Assembly: GCF_902491285.1 (NCBI RefSeq) | Contig: NZ_CABUHK010000008.1 | Location: 42,895-106,894 of the forward strand | Source of the DNA: an uncultured Bacteroides sp. | Lineage (GTDB): Bacteria > Bacteroidota > Bacteroidia > Bacteroidales > Bacteroidaceae | Direction: 5' to 3' | Length of the DNA: 64,000 nucleotides | Shown: one piece after another, positions 42,477 through 51,918 of the stretch | How the letters are laid out: each line of letters starts with the position of its first letter | Numbering within the stretch: the first letter of the stretch is position 1 | Notes under the pieces: generated by a model | Told to the model about the DNA's origin: nothing | What the model saw: only the letters and a program-made list of their open reading frames with translations | Database searches by the model: none | Translations under genes and position numbers: made by a program

Positions 42477-43186
42477 TTCAATATAAGAACGTAGAAATCC
42501 ATCAACAGGAACTCTGTGTGCTGAATGATGTCAATCTTGAACTGCACAAAGGCGAGTTTGTCTATCTGATAGGAAAAGTCGGCTCCGGCAAAACGAGCCT
42601 GCTCAAAACTTTGTATGGCGAACTGGATGTAATCGACGGTGAAGCGGAAGTGCTGGGCTATAATATGCGTTCCATCAAACGCAAGCACATCCCGCAGTTA
42701 CGCCGGAGGTTAGGCATTGTGTTTCAGGATTTCCAACTGCTGACGGACCGTACCGTTTACAACAACCTTGAGTTTGTGCTCCGCGCCACAGGCTGGAAAA
42801 ACAAACAAGAGATAAAGGAACGTATTGAAGAAGTGCTCGATTTGGTCGGAATGTCCAACAAAGGTTACAAACTGCCTAATGAGCTTTCCGGCGGCGAACA
42901 GCAACGCATCGTAATAGCGCGTGCCGTGCTCAATTCCCCGGACATCATTCTGGCGGATGAACCAACCGGAAATCTGGACGTAGAAACAGGGAAGTCCATT
43001 GTCGAGCTATTGCACGATATTTGTAAGACCGGTTCATCCGTAGTGATGACGACGCACAACCTGCAATTGCTGAAAGAATACCCCGGCAGGGTATACCGTT
43101 GTGCCGACCATCAGATAGTAGATGTCACCAACGAATACATGCCCCGGCAGAGAACAATAGAAATAGATTTAAATATAGATAACTAA
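42461..43186 (+). CDS. ftsE: FtsE-type ABC ATPase
   Basis: 241 residues. Walker A GKVGSGKTS (~38-46), signature LSGGEQQR, Walker B IILADEPTGNLD, His-loop TTHN. Resembles FtsE, the ATPase of the FtsEX divisome/peptidoglycan-hydrolase regulator. No FtsX partner is adjacent; it starts inside hisIE, so it is translated from the histidine operon mRNA and followed by lysC 13 bp later. Could also be a LolD-like transporter subunit. Confidence 0.85.
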   Translation: MEEALIQYKNVEIHQQELCVLNDVNLELHKGEFVYLIGKVGSGKTSLLKTLYGELDVIDGEAEVLGYNMRSIKRKHIPQLRRRLGIVFQDFQLLTDRTVYNNLEFVLRATGWKNKQEIKERIEEVLDLVGMSNKGYKLPNELSGGEQQRIVIARAVLNSPDIILADEPTGNLDVETGKSIVELLHDICKTGSSVVMTTHNLQLLKEYPGRVYRCADHQIVDVTNEYMPRQRTIEIDLNIDN

Positions 43187-43199
43187 AACAGTAACGAAA

Positions 43200-44519
43200 A
43201 TGAAAGTTTTAAAGTTTGGAGGAACTTCCGTAGGTTCTGCTCAGCGCATGAAGGAAGTAGCCAAATTGATTACCGATGGTGAACAGAAGATTGTTGTCCT
43301 TTCAGCTATGTCAGGTACGACAAACACATTGGTGGAAATTTCGGACTATCTGTATAAGAAGAATCCGGAGGGTGCCAACGAGATTATCAATAAGCTGGAA
43401 GCTAAATATAAACAGCACGTTGATGAGCTTTTTGCAACTCAGGAATATAAACAGAAAGGCTTGGAAGTCATCAAATCTCACTTCGACTACATCCGCTCCT
43501 ACACGAAAGACCTTTTCACTTTGTTTGAAGAGAAAGTGGTTTTGGCACAGGGCGAACTTATCTCTACGGCTATGGTAAACTTCTACCTGCAGGAATGTGG
43601 CGCGAAGTCCGTATTGCTTCCGGCTTTGGAATTCATGCGTACTGACAAAAACGCAGAGCCGGATCCTGTATATATTAAGGAGAAGTTGCAGGCGCAACTC
43701 GACCTCTATCCGGACGTGGAAATCTACATTACGCAAGGCTTCATCTGTCGCAACGCTTACGGTGAGATAGATAACCTGCAACGTGGTGGCAGCGATTACA
43801 CCGCGTCCCTGATTGGCGCAGCCGTGAATGCTTCCGAAATTCAGATATGGACAGACATCGATGGTATGCACAACAACGACCCGCGTATTGTTGACAAGAC
43901 AGCCCCGGTTCGTCAGCTTCACTTTGAAGAAGCAGCTGAGCTGGCCTACTTCGGTGCGAAAATCCTGCACCCGACCTGTATCCAGCCTGCCAAATATGCC
44001 AATATCCCCGTACGCTTGTTGAACACAATGGATCCGGAAGCTCCCGGCACATTGATATCCAACGACACGGAAAAAGGTAAAATCAAGGCGGTAGCTGCCA
44101 AAGACAACATTACAGCCATCAAGATTAAATCCAGCCGTATGTTGTTGGCTCACGGTTTCCTGCGTAAAGTATTTGAAATCTTCGAAAGCTACCAGACATC
44201 CATCGACATGATTTGTACTTCGGAAGTAGGTGTATCTGTCACCATCGACAACACCAAGCATCTGAACGAAATCCTCGATGACCTGAAAAAATACGGAACA
44301 GTGACTGTTGACAAAGAAATGTGTATCATCTGCGTTGTAGGTGACCTGGAATGGGAAAACGTCGGTTTCGAAGCAAAAGCGCTCGATGCGATGCGCGACA
44401 TACCAGTGCGAATGATTTCTTTCGGTGGAAGTAACTACAACATCTCTTTCCTCATTCGGGAATGCGACAAGAAGGTAGCGTTACAGTCGCTGAGCAATAT
44501 GCTTTTCAACAACAAATAA
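43200..44519 (+). CDS. lysC: Aspartate kinase (monofunctional)
   Basis: 439 residues. KFGGTSVGSAQRM at the start, central catalytic part with GGSDYTASLIGAA and WTDIDGMHNNDPRI, and two ACT domains at the C-terminus (about 300-439). First step of the aspartate pathway toward lysine/DAP, threonine and methionine; likely feedback-inhibited by lysine through the ACT domains. It lies upstream of lysA; a terminator separates them. Confidence 0.95.
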   Translation: MKVLKFGGTSVGSAQRMKEVAKLITDGEQKIVVLSAMSGTTNTLVEISDYLYKKNPEGANEIINKLEAKYKQHVDELFATQEYKQKGLEVIKSHFDYIRSYTKDLFTLFEEKVVLAQGELISTAMVNFYLQECGAKSVLLPALEFMRTDKNAEPDPVYIKEKLQAQLDLYPDVEIYITQGFICRNAYGEIDNLQRGGSDYTASLIGAAVNASEIQIWTDIDGMHNNDPRIVDKTAPVRQLHFEEAAELAYFGAKILHPTCIQPAKYANIPVRLLNTMDPEAPGTLISNDTEKGKIKAVAAKDNITAIKIKSSRMLLAHGFLRKVFEIFESYQTSIDMICTSEVGVSVTIDNTKHLNEILDDLKKYGTVTVDKEMCIICVVGDLEWENVGFEAKALDAMRDIPVRMISFGGSNYNISFLIRECDKKVALQSLSNMLFNNK

Positions 44520-44534
44520 TTCCACAAATAACAC

Positions 44535-44570
44535 GAGCGCTTTTACCAATCTGATAAAAGCGCTCTTTTT
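44535..44570 (+). terminator. Rho-independent terminator after lysC
   Basis: Arms GAGCGCTTTTA / TAAAAGCGCTC (44535-44545, 44555-44565), 9-nt loop, then TTTTT. Ends the his-ftsE-lysC transcript. Confidence 0.9.
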
Positions 44571-44596
44571 AACTAACTAAACAAGTTTTCCGAATT

Positions 44597-45757
44597 ATGA
44601 AAGGAATATTTCCAATCGATAAGTTCCGCACTTTGCAGACCCCTTTTTATTACTACGATACCAAGGTGCTGCGTGATACATTGTCGGCTATAAACCACGA
44701 GGTTGCCAAATATCCTAATTATTCAGTGCATTATGCTGTCAAAGCAAATGCCAACCCGAAAGTGCTTACCATCATCCGTGAGAGCGGAATGGGGGCCGAT
44801 TGTGTAAGCGGTGGAGAAATCCGTGCCGCTATCCGTGCCGGATTTCCTGCCAACAAAGTCGTTTTTGCCGGAGTGGGCAAAGCCGATTGGGAAATCAACC
44901 TCGGACTGGAATACGGCATCTTCTGCTTCAACGTAGAATCCATCTCCGAACTGGAAGTAATCAACGAACTGGCTGCCGCTCAAAATAAGATAGCCAATGT
45001 CGCTTTCCGTATCAACCCCGATGTCGGCGCGCATACTCACGCCAATATCACTACCGGACTGGCTGAAAACAAATTCGGCATCAGTATGCAGGATATGGAC
45101 AAAGTGATTGACGTAGCCCAAGAAATGAAGAACATCAAATTCATCGGGCTTCACTTTCATATCGGTTCGCAGATTCTCGATATGGGCGACTTTATCGCCC
45201 TCTGCAACCGTGTCAACGAACTGCAGGATAAACTGGAGGCCCGTCGTATCCTGGTGGAACACATCAACGTAGGCGGTGGTCTCGGCATTGACTACGGACA
45301 TCCCAACCGCCAGGTAATCCCGAACTTCAAAGACTACTTTGCCACTTATGCCGGGCAACTGAAATTGCGTCCCTACCAGACTTTGCATTTCGAACTCGGT
45401 CGTGCGGTTGTTGGTCAGTGCGGTACGTTAATATCCAAAGTTCTGTATGTAAAACAGGGAGCGAAGAAGAAATTTGCCATCCTTGATGCAGGTATGACCG
45501 ACCTGATTCGTCCGGCTCTATACCAAGCCTACCATAAAATGGAAAATATTACATCCGAAGAACCGGTAGAAGCTTACGATGTAGTAGGGCCAATTTGCGA
45601 GTCGTCCGATGTTTTCGGTAAGGCAATCGACCTGAACAAAGTGAAACGTGGCGACCTGATAGCCCTTCGTTCGGCAGGTGCATACGGTGAAATCATGGCA
45701 TCCGGTTACAACTGCCGTGAACTGCCGAAGGGATATACTTCCGACGAGCTGGTGTAA
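44597..45757 (+). CDS. lysA: Diaminopimelate decarboxylase
   Basis: 386 residues, PLP enzyme of the alanine-racemase-like fold. Lys in HYAVKANANP is the PLP Schiff-base lysine; EHINVGGGLGIDYGHP gives the phosphate-binding glycines; GPICESSDVFGKAI and GAYGEIMASGYN hold the second-domain active site. Converts meso-DAP to lysine. Starts 26 bp after the lysC terminator; no -7 box is clear. Confidence 0.95.
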   Translation: MKGIFPIDKFRTLQTPFYYYDTKVLRDTLSAINHEVAKYPNYSVHYAVKANANPKVLTIIRESGMGADCVSGGEIRAAIRAGFPANKVVFAGVGKADWEINLGLEYGIFCFNVESISELEVINELAAAQNKIANVAFRINPDVGAHTHANITTGLAENKFGISMQDMDKVIDVAQEMKNIKFIGLHFHIGSQILDMGDFIALCNRVNELQDKLEARRILVEHINVGGGLGIDYGHPNRQVIPNFKDYFATYAGQLKLRPYQTLHFELGRAVVGQCGTLISKVLYVKQGAKKKFAILDAGMTDLIRPALYQAYHKMENITSEEPVEAYDVVGPICESSDVFGKAIDLNKVKRGDLIALRSAGAYGEIMASGYNCRELPKGYTSDELV

Positions 45758-45840
45758 TTAAAAAATAAGTATCCACGCCTGAAGTGTGAATGTAGTTTAA
45801 AAATGCGGGAAGCATGGAACAATTTTGACTGAAATCTTGT

Positions 45841-45848
45841 TATTTTTG
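45841..45848 (+). promoter_or_regulatory. -7 box of the ferritin gene
   Basis: TATTTTTG matches TAnnTTTG. The -33 region is not at ideal spacing. The expected start near 45855 excludes the in-frame ATG at 45851 and supports the start at 45899. Confidence 0.55.
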
Positions 45849-45898
45849 TAATGAGTTCAATAAGAAACTACATTAACAACTTAATAAAGAATACGATT

Positions 45899-46378
45899 AT
45901 GATTTCAGAAAAATTACAAAAGGCAATCAATGAACAGATTACGGCTGAGATGTGGTCTGCTAATCTCTACTTGGCAATGTCCTTCTACTTTGAGAAAGAA
46001 GGTTTCAGTGGATTTGCACATTGGATGAAAAAGCAGTCTCAAGAAGAAATGGGACACGCTTATGCAATGGCCGACTATATCATCAAACGTGGTGGAACTG
46101 CCACCGTTGACAAAATAGATGTAGTACCTAACGGTTGGGGCACTCCGCTGGAAGTGTTTGAGCACGTTTACCAACACGAATGCCATGTCTCTGCATTGAT
46201 AGACAAGCTGGTTGACGTAGCTGCTGCTGAAAAAGATAAAGCAACCCAAGACTTCCTGTGGGGATTCGTTCGCGAACAAGTAGAAGAAGAAGCTACTGCA
46301 CAAGGAATCGTTGATAAAATCAAGAAAGCCGGTGATACTGGTATCTTCTTTGTTGACTCACAACTGGGACAACGTTGA
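45899..46378 (+). CDS. ftnA: Ferritin
   Basis: 159 residues from ATG 45899, which follows the typical family start MISEKLQKAINEQITAEMW. Ferroxidase residues E17, E50 and H53 (QEEMGHAYAM) are present, with E94-region ligands downstream. Non-haem ferritin stores iron in a 24-mer shell and limits oxidative damage; B. fragilis FtnA is a known relative. The upstream in-frame ATG at 45851 lies too close to the inferred transcript start. Confidence 0.93.
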   Translation: MISEKLQKAINEQITAEMWSANLYLAMSFYFEKEGFSGFAHWMKKQSQEEMGHAYAMADYIIKRGGTATVDKIDVVPNGWGTPLEVFEHVYQHECHVSALIDKLVDVAAAEKDKATQDFLWGFVREQVEEEATAQGIVDKIKKAGDTGIFFVDSQLGQR

Positions 46379-46414
46379 TAATAGTCTGAGAATATATTTA
46401 TACTATATGATGAG

Positions 46415-46450
46415 AAAGCTGTCCGGATTTGTTCCGGGCGGCTTTTTTTT
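46415..46450 (+). terminator. Rho-independent terminator after ferritin
   Basis: Arms 46415-46427 / 46433-46445 with wobble pairs, 5-nt loop, followed by T-run. It overlaps the end of the leftward DUF2721 gene. Confidence 0.8.
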
Positions 46451-46856
46451 ATTTTTTATTTTTCCCTTTCTCCATTGTTCCCAGATAAATCTCCAGTGAA
46501 CGGGTAGAAATCTGTATCTCCCGAAAAGATACGCCGAGAGAAGCGATGAGTAGCAACAAAGCCACCCCGAATACATAGGCAGAGAGCTGTTGCAATCCGA
46601 TATAGATGAAAAACATACTGACCACGCAAAGGAACAAGCTGGCAATCCCCAGCCCCTGCATGGTGCGGGTAAGGTTCAGACGTTTCCGTAAATTCTCGAT
46701 TTGCGCTACGGTAATATCCGTGGGATTCTCCATGTAACGGTCGCGCAGTTGGCGTACGAGCTGTGCATACGATAAGAAACGATTGGTATAAGCCAATAAA
46801 ATCAGTGAGACTGCCGAGAAAAGCAGGGTAGGAGTGGTGAGAGTCAGTTCTTCCAT
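46449..46856 (-). CDS. DUF2721-family membrane protein
   Basis: 135 residues. Membrane helices at ~8-24, ~70-90 and ~94-113, with a polar region SYAQLVRQLRDRYMENPTDI between the first two and a C-terminal EIQISTRSLEIYLGTMEK segment typical of the DUF2721 family. Function unknown. Convergent with ferritin. Confidence 0.8.
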   Translation of the reverse strand: MEELTLTTPTLLFSAVSLILLAYTNRFLSYAQLVRQLRDRYMENPTDITVAQIENLRKRLNLTRTMQGLGIASLFLCVVSMFFIYIGLQQLSAYVFGVALLLLIASLGVSFREIQISTRSLEIYLGTMEKGKNKK

Positions 46857-46870
46857 ATATAAATTAAAAA

Positions 46871-46922
46871 TCTTCCGTTGTTATTGCCACAATCTTATGC
46901 TTGCTATAATAACAACGGAAGA
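46871..46922 (-). terminator. Terminator of the KBL gene
   Basis: 15-bp arms (46871-46885 and 46908-46922), 22-nt loop, read leftward and followed by TTTTT. Lies 12 bp past the KBL stop. Confidence 0.85.
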
Positions 46923-46934
46923 AAAGAAAATGTT

Positions 46935-48122
46935 TTATTTAAGTACGCCGAGTTCTTTACCTACTTTGATAAAGGCAGCGATACACTTGTCGAGATGCTC
47001 CTTCTCGTGTCCTGCGGAAATCTGTACACGGATACGTGCCTGGTCTTTCGGAACCACCGGATAATAGAATCCGGTCACATAGATACCCTCTTCCTGCATG
47101 CGTGCTGCATAAATCTGAGACAATTTCGCGTCATACAGCATCACAGCGCAGATAGCACTCTGGGTCGGTTTGATATCAAATCCCGCAGCCGTCATCTTGT
47201 CGCGGAAATAATTAACATTCTCAACGAGCTTGTCGTGCAGCGTATTGCTCTCTTTCAGCATCTTGAATACCTCAAGGCTTGCACCGATAATGCCCGGAGC
47301 CAGTGAGTTGGAGAACAGATACGGACGGCTCCGCTGGCGCAGCAGATCGATAATCTCCTTGCGGCCGGTGGTGAATCCGCCCAGCGCACCGCCGAAGGCC
47401 TTGCCCAGTGTGCCTGTATATATATCCACACGTCCGTGCGTCTTATATAGTTCGCTTACGCCATGTCCCGTAGCACCTACCACACCCGCAGAGTGAGACT
47501 CGTCTACCATAACCAGTGCATCATACTTCTCGGCAAGGTCGCAAATCTGGTCCATCGGAGCGACGTTGCCATCCATGGAGAATACCCCGTCGGTAACGAT
47601 AATGCGGAAACGTTGAGCTTGTGCTTCTTGCAGACATTTTTCCAGTTCGTTCATGTCAGCGTTGGCATAGCGGTAACGTTTGGCTTTGCAAAGGCGTACA
47701 CCATCGATAATAGAAGCATGGTTCAAAGAATCCGAGATGATGGCATCCTGATCCGAGAAAAGTGGTTCGAATACACCACCGTTTGCATCGAAGCAGGCAG
47801 CATATAGAATCGTGTCTTCTGTTTGGAAATAGTCAGAGATAGCGGCTTCCAGTTCCTTGTGTATATCTTGTGTTCCACAGATGAAGCGTACGGACGACAT
47901 ACCGTATCCGCGTTGGTTCATCATTTCCTGGGAAGCTTTAATCAGTCGGGGGTGATTGGATAGTCCCAGGTAGTTGTTGGCGCAGAAGTTCAGCACTTCT
48001 TTACCTTTTACAGTGATGGCAGCTTGCTGCGCACTTTCAATTAGTCGTTCTTCTTTATAAAGACCGGCTTCTTTAATTTCAGCCAATGTTTGGCTGAGAA
48101 AATCTTTCATTTTACCGTACAT
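46935..48122 (-). CDS. kbl: Glycine C-acetyltransferase (2-amino-3-ketobutyrate CoA ligase)
   Basis: 395 residues from the ATG at 48122 (MYGKMKDFLSQTLAEIKEAG); the reading frame runs 12 codons further upstream but the family start is this one. PLP-dependent alpha-oxoamine synthase: VNPCGTQ-like VRFICGTQDIH, DESHSAGV, and the PLP Lys in TGTLGKAFGGALGG. Cleaves 2-amino-3-ketobutyrate with CoA to glycine and acetyl-CoA. Divergent from the threonine dehydrogenase gene, so the two form the threonine-to-glycine route. Confidence 0.95.
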   Translation of the reverse strand: MYGKMKDFLSQTLAEIKEAGLYKEERLIESAQQAAITVKGKEVLNFCANNYLGLSNHPRLIKASQEMMNQRGYGMSSVRFICGTQDIHKELEAAISDYFQTEDTILYAACFDANGGVFEPLFSDQDAIISDSLNHASIIDGVRLCKAKRYRYANADMNELEKCLQEAQAQRFRIIVTDGVFSMDGNVAPMDQICDLAEKYDALVMVDESHSAGVVGATGHGVSELYKTHGRVDIYTGTLGKAFGGALGGFTTGRKEIIDLLRQRSRPYLFSNSLAPGIIGASLEVFKMLKESNTLHDKLVENVNYFRDKMTAAGFDIKPTQSAICAVMLYDAKLSQIYAARMQEEGIYVTGFYYPVVPKDQARIRVQISAGHEKEHLDKCIAAFIKVGKELGVLK

Positions 48123-48257
48123 AGTGTTTGAGTAATTAAGTTCGATTACAAAGGACACAATTTTTCTTGGAATAACAATGTCTTTTTGATTAAAATCTGA
48201 AAAAAAAGTGCTTACTTTGTGCGCTATTTAGCTTAATAATTTAAGTACGAAGAAAAA

Positions 48258-49211
48258 ATGAAACACATTTTGATTATTGGAGCCACCGGACAGATTGGCT
48301 CCGAACTAACGATGGAGCTACGTAAACGTTACGGAAATGCAAATGTAGTAGCTGGTTACATCCCGGGTGCAGAACCTAAAGGAGAGTTGAAAGAGTCAGG
48401 CCCGTCAGCTATTGCAGATGTGACGGATGCAGAAGCGATAGCTTCTGTGGTGAAGGAGTATCAGATTGATACGATTTATAATCTTGCCGCGCTGTTGTCG
48501 GTCGTGGCAGAGTCGAAGCCCAAGTTGGCTTGGAAAATAGGTATCGACGGATTGTGGAACGTATTGGAAGTGGCGCGCGAACAAGGATGCGCAGTGTTTA
48601 CTCCCAGTTCTATCGGCTCGTTCGGTGCAACTACGCCGCACACACAAACACCGCAGGATACTATCCAGCGTCCTCGTACGATGTATGGAGTCACCAAAGT
48701 AACCACCGAGTTGCTGAGCGACTATTATTTTAACAAATATGGTGTCGACACGCGCGCAGTCCGTTTTCCGGGCATTATCTCGAACGTGACACCTCCGGGT
48801 GGCGGAACCACCGACTATGCTGTCGACATTTATTATTCGGCAGTGAAAGGAGAAAAATTCGTGTGCCCCATCAAACAAGGCACCCTGATGGATATGATGT
48901 ATATGCCGGACGCGCTGAACGCAGCCATTACGCTGATGGAAGCCGACCCGGCAAAATTGATACATCGCAATGCTTTCAATATCGCCTCTATGAGTTTCGA
49001 CCCGGAGACGATTTATCAGGCAATCAAGAAGCACGTGCCGCAATTCGAGATGGTTTATGACATAGACCCCTTGAAGCAGCGCATCGCTGATAGCTGGCCC
49101 GATAGCCTGGACGACACTTGTGCTCGTGAAGAGTGGGGGTGGAAGCCGGCCTACAATTTGGAAAGCATGACGGTGGATATGCTTGAAAAGTTAAGAGAGA
49201 AATTGAAATAA
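48258..49211 (+). CDS. tdh: L-threonine 3-dehydrogenase, short-chain epimerase-like type
   Basis: 317 residues. Rossmann GATGQIGSE (9-17), catalytic PSSIGSFG and YGVTK (Tyr/Lys), and the RFPGIISNVTPPGGGTTDYA segment, typical of the NAD-dependent epimerase-type TDH found in Bacteroidetes and animals, not the MDR-type of E. coli. Oxidises L-threonine to 2-amino-3-ketobutyrate. The divergent kbl supports the assignment. ATG follows an AAGAAAAA leader. Confidence 0.92.
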   Translation: MKHILIIGATGQIGSELTMELRKRYGNANVVAGYIPGAEPKGELKESGPSAIADVTDAEAIASVVKEYQIDTIYNLAALLSVVAESKPKLAWKIGIDGLWNVLEVAREQGCAVFTPSSIGSFGATTPHTQTPQDTIQRPRTMYGVTKVTTELLSDYYFNKYGVDTRAVRFPGIISNVTPPGGGTTDYAVDIYYSAVKGEKFVCPIKQGTLMDMMYMPDALNAAITLMEADPAKLIHRNAFNIASMSFDPETIYQAIKKHVPQFEMVYDIDPLKQRIADSWPDSLDDTCAREEWGWKPAYNLESMTVDMLEKLREKLK

Positions 49212-50059
49212 TGAAAAAACTAATTGCAGGGGTCATATTGCTCAGTATGCTGAGTTCTTGTAACAACAAGAAATCCAAGATTGACCCCTTCGCATCTATT
49301 ACTCAAGAAGTGGATTCAATCCGTCATCAGACTGATTCTATCCCCGAAGATAAATTGCCGGAAGATCCGCAGCCTATACAGGCTGACGAATCTTTCGACG
49401 ATTTTGTCTATAATTTTGCTTCCGATGATGCCTTGCAGCGTCAGCGTGTGAAATTTCCGTTGCCCTACTACAATGGAGACGAGAAGTCGAATATCGACGA
49501 ACGCCACTGGAAGCATGACAACTTGTTCACCAAACAGCACTATTATACGCTCCTGTTTGATAGAGAAGAAGATATGGACTTGGTAGGAGACACCTCGCTC
49601 ACATCCGTACAGGTAGAATGGATATTCGTCAAGACACGGATGATGAAGAGGTATTATTTTGAGCGTATCAAAGGAGCGTGGATACTGGAAGCAATCAATC
49701 TGCGTCCTATCGAACGGAATGACAAGGAGAACTTTGTAGAGTTCTTCGGGCGTTTTGCCACCGACAGTCTCTTTCAGAGTCAGCGTGTGAGCGACCCGTT
49801 GGCTTTCGTCACCAGTGACCCCGATGATGACTTTTCCATTTTGGAGACGAGCCTCGATGTCAACCAGTGGTTCGCCTTCAAGCCCGAACTGCCTTCCGAG
49901 CGTCTCTCCAATATCAATTACGGACAGCGGAATGATGACAATTCCAATATGAAAATCCTTGCCTTGAAAGGTATAGGCAACGGCTTCTCCAACATCCTTT
50001 ATTTCCGCCGGAAAGCCGGAGAATGGGAGCTGTATAAGTTTGAAGATACAAGTATATAA
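49211..50059 (+). CDS. DUF4348-like lipoprotein
   Basis: 282 residues. Signal peptide with lipobox LSSC at Cys18 (MKKLIAGVILLSMLSSC), an acidic linker with CNNKKSKIDPFASI, then a repeated internal pattern: SFDDFVYNFASDDALQRQRV and ENFVEFFGRFATDSLFQSQR (two copies of a DUF4348 core). The two halves suggest duplication. Function unknown. The first base of its ATG overlaps the last base of the tdh stop. Confidence 0.8.
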   Translation: MKKLIAGVILLSMLSSCNNKKSKIDPFASITQEVDSIRHQTDSIPEDKLPEDPQPIQADESFDDFVYNFASDDALQRQRVKFPLPYYNGDEKSNIDERHWKHDNLFTKQHYYTLLFDREEDMDLVGDTSLTSVQVEWIFVKTRMMKRYYFERIKGAWILEAINLRPIERNDKENFVEFFGRFATDSLFQSQRVSDPLAFVTSDPDDDFSILETSLDVNQWFAFKPELPSERLSNINYGQRNDDNSNMKILALKGIGNGFSNILYFRRKAGEWELYKFEDTSI

Positions 50060-50075
50060 CCCTAAAACAGTATAG

Positions 50076-51068
50076 ATGATGTATTCTCTTTTGTCTTACA
50101 ATACATTTGGCATTGATGTCAGTGCCGCCCGTTTTTTAGAATATACTTCAGTAGAAGAATTGCAACAACAGATTGCTCAAGGTGCCGTTACGACACCTTT
50201 TTTGCATATAGGTGGCGGCAGTAACCTGCTGTTTACCAAAGACTATGACGGGTTGATACTCCATTCTCGCATCGAAGGAATCGAAGTGACGGAAGAAGAT
50301 TCGCGCTTCGTGTCCGTGCGGGTGGGTGCAGGCGTTGTATGGGATGACTTTGTGGCATACTGCGTGGCACACGGATGGTACGGCGCGGAAAATCTCTCCT
50401 TGATTCCCGGTGAAGTGGGAGCAAGTGCCGTGCAGAACATCGGAGCCTACGGTGTCGAGGCGAAAGACCTGATAACCGCTGTGGAGACAGTGAACATTCG
50501 GGGTGAGGAGCGCGTTTATTCCGTAGAAGAATGTCGGTACGCCTATCGCGACAGTATCTTCAAGCGCCCTGAGAATAAGTCGGTCTTTGTCACCCACGTG
50601 CGTTTCCGGCTTGGCAAAGAGGAACATTACACACTCGACTACGGAACCATCCGTCAGGAGCTTGACAAATACCCTGCACTGACGTTGCCGGTAGTCCGGA
50701 AAGTAATCATTGACATCCGCGAAAGCAAGTTGCCCGACCCGAAGGTAATGGGAAATGCAGGCAGCTTCTTTATGAACCCCATCGTCCCTAAAGAAAAACT
50801 GCTGGCCTTGCAACAGGAATATCCGAGGATGCCCTATTATGAACTGCCTGACGGGCGGGTGAAAATCCCCGCGGGATGGATGATAGACCAATGCGGATGG
50901 AAAGGAAAAGCCTTGGGCCCCACGGCAGTGCACGATAAGCAGGCGCTTGTCCTGGTGAACCGGGGTGGGGCGGAAGGCAGTGACATTATTGCGCTTTCGG
51001 ATGCTGTGAGGGCTGCCGTGCGTGAGAAGTTCGGCATAGACATTCATCCTGAAGTAAATTTTGTGTGA
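50076..51068 (+). CDS. murB: UDP-N-acetylenolpyruvoylglucosamine reductase
   Basis: 330 residues. FAD-binding domain with [17 protein letters not shown] and [19 protein letters not shown]; the C-terminal domain [15 protein letters not shown] holds the catalytic Ser, and HPEVNFV closes the protein. It reduces UDP-GlcNAc-enolpyruvate to UDP-MurNAc in peptidoglycan synthesis. Two ATGs are adjacent (50074/50076 region); the next gene follows within 10 bp. Confidence 0.95.
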   Translation: MMYSLLSYNTFGIDVSAARFLEYTSVEELQQQIAQGAVTTPFLHIGGGSNLLFTKDYDGLILHSRIEGIEVTEEDSRFVSVRVGAGVVWDDFVAYCVAHGWYGAENLSLIPGEVGASAVQNIGAYGVEAKDLITAVETVNIRGEERVYSVEECRYAYRDSIFKRPENKSVFVTHVRFRLGKEEHYTLDYGTIRQELDKYPALTLPVVRKVIIDIRESKLPDPKVMGNAGSFFMNPIVPKEKLLALQQEYPRMPYYELPDGRVKIPAGWMIDQCGWKGKALGPTAVHDKQALVLVNRGGAEGSDIIALSDAVRAAVREKFGIDIHPEVNFV

Positions 51069-51076
51069 CAAGAGAA

Positions 51077-51835
51077 ATGAAAGTAATAATTTTAGGAAGT
51101 GGAACATCGACAGGAGTGCCCCAGATTGGCTGTACGTGTGCGGTCTGTACTTCTGCCGCCCCGAAAGATAATCGCTTGCGTACGTCTGCTATCGTAGAGA
51201 CAGACGACGCACGGATACTGATAGACTGCGGTCCCGATTTCCGGGAACAAGTATTGCATCTCCCTTACGAACGGATAGACGGCGTGCTCATCACGCATGA
51301 GCACTACGACCACGTAGGCGGACTGGATGATTTGCGTCCCTTCTGCCGCTTCGGTTCCGTGCCGATTTATGCCGAAGAATATGTAGCGGAAGCATTGCGC
51401 CTGCGCATGCCCTACTGTTTCGTAGACCACCGTTATCCCGGCGTGCCCGACATCCCTTTGCAGGAAATAGAACCGGGACAGAGCTTTTTTATTAACCATA
51501 CGGAAATACTTCCCCTGCGCGTCATGCACGGACGCTTGCCGATTCTAGGCTACCGCATCGGGAAACTGGGCTATATCACCGATATGCTGACCATGCCCGA
51601 AGAATCTTTTGAACAATTGGCGGGGATAGATGTTTTGATAGTGAATGCACTACGGATTGCCCCGCATCCCACGCATCAGAGTTTGGAGGAAGCGTTGGCA
51701 GTCGCGCGGCGTATTCAGGCAAAGAAAACCTACTTTATACATATGAGCCATGACATGGGCTTGCATGCCGAGGTTGAACGGGAGCTCCCGGAGGATATTC
51801 ACCTGGCATATGACGGATTGGAAATCCATCTCTGA
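51077..51835 (+). CDS. MBL-fold metallo-hydrolase (PhnP/RNase Z-like)
   Basis: 252 residues from ATG 51077 (MKVIILGSGTSTGVPQIGCT). Metal-binding signature THEHYDHVGG at ~78-87 plus CxCxxC-like CTCAVCTSA near residues 19-27 and a late HMSHDMG. This PhnP-like type hydrolyses phosphodiesters or cyclic phosphates; the cysteines may bind an extra zinc. Located just after murB. Confidence 0.85.
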   Translation: MKVIILGSGTSTGVPQIGCTCAVCTSAAPKDNRLRTSAIVETDDARILIDCGPDFREQVLHLPYERIDGVLITHEHYDHVGGLDDLRPFCRFGSVPIYAEEYVAEALRLRMPYCFVDHRYPGVPDIPLQEIEPGQSFFINHTEILPLRVMHGRLPILGYRIGKLGYITDMLTMPEESFEQLAGIDVLIVNALRIAPHPTHQSLEEALAVARRIQAKKTYFIHMSHDMGLHAEVERELPEDIHLAYDGLEIHL

Positions 51836-51861
51836 TTGTCGGTGAAATATTTAGCAAAAGT

Positions 51862-51892
51862 TTTGTTTTCTTTGTAGAATTTATTATTTTTG
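51862..51892 (+). promoter_or_regulatory. Consensus Bacteroides promoter
   Basis: TTTG (51862-51865), 19 bp, TATTTTTG (51885-51892). Transcript start expected near 51899, 20 bp before the ATG at 51919. Confidence 0.85.
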
Positions 51893-51918
51893 CACCTAAC
51901 CGATAAACAGCGAATATT

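Noticed and set aside
43311..44261. 316-aa reverse frame in lysC
   Set aside because: Shadow of aspartate kinase.
50148..51107. 319-aa reverse frame in murB
   Set aside because: Shadow of murB.
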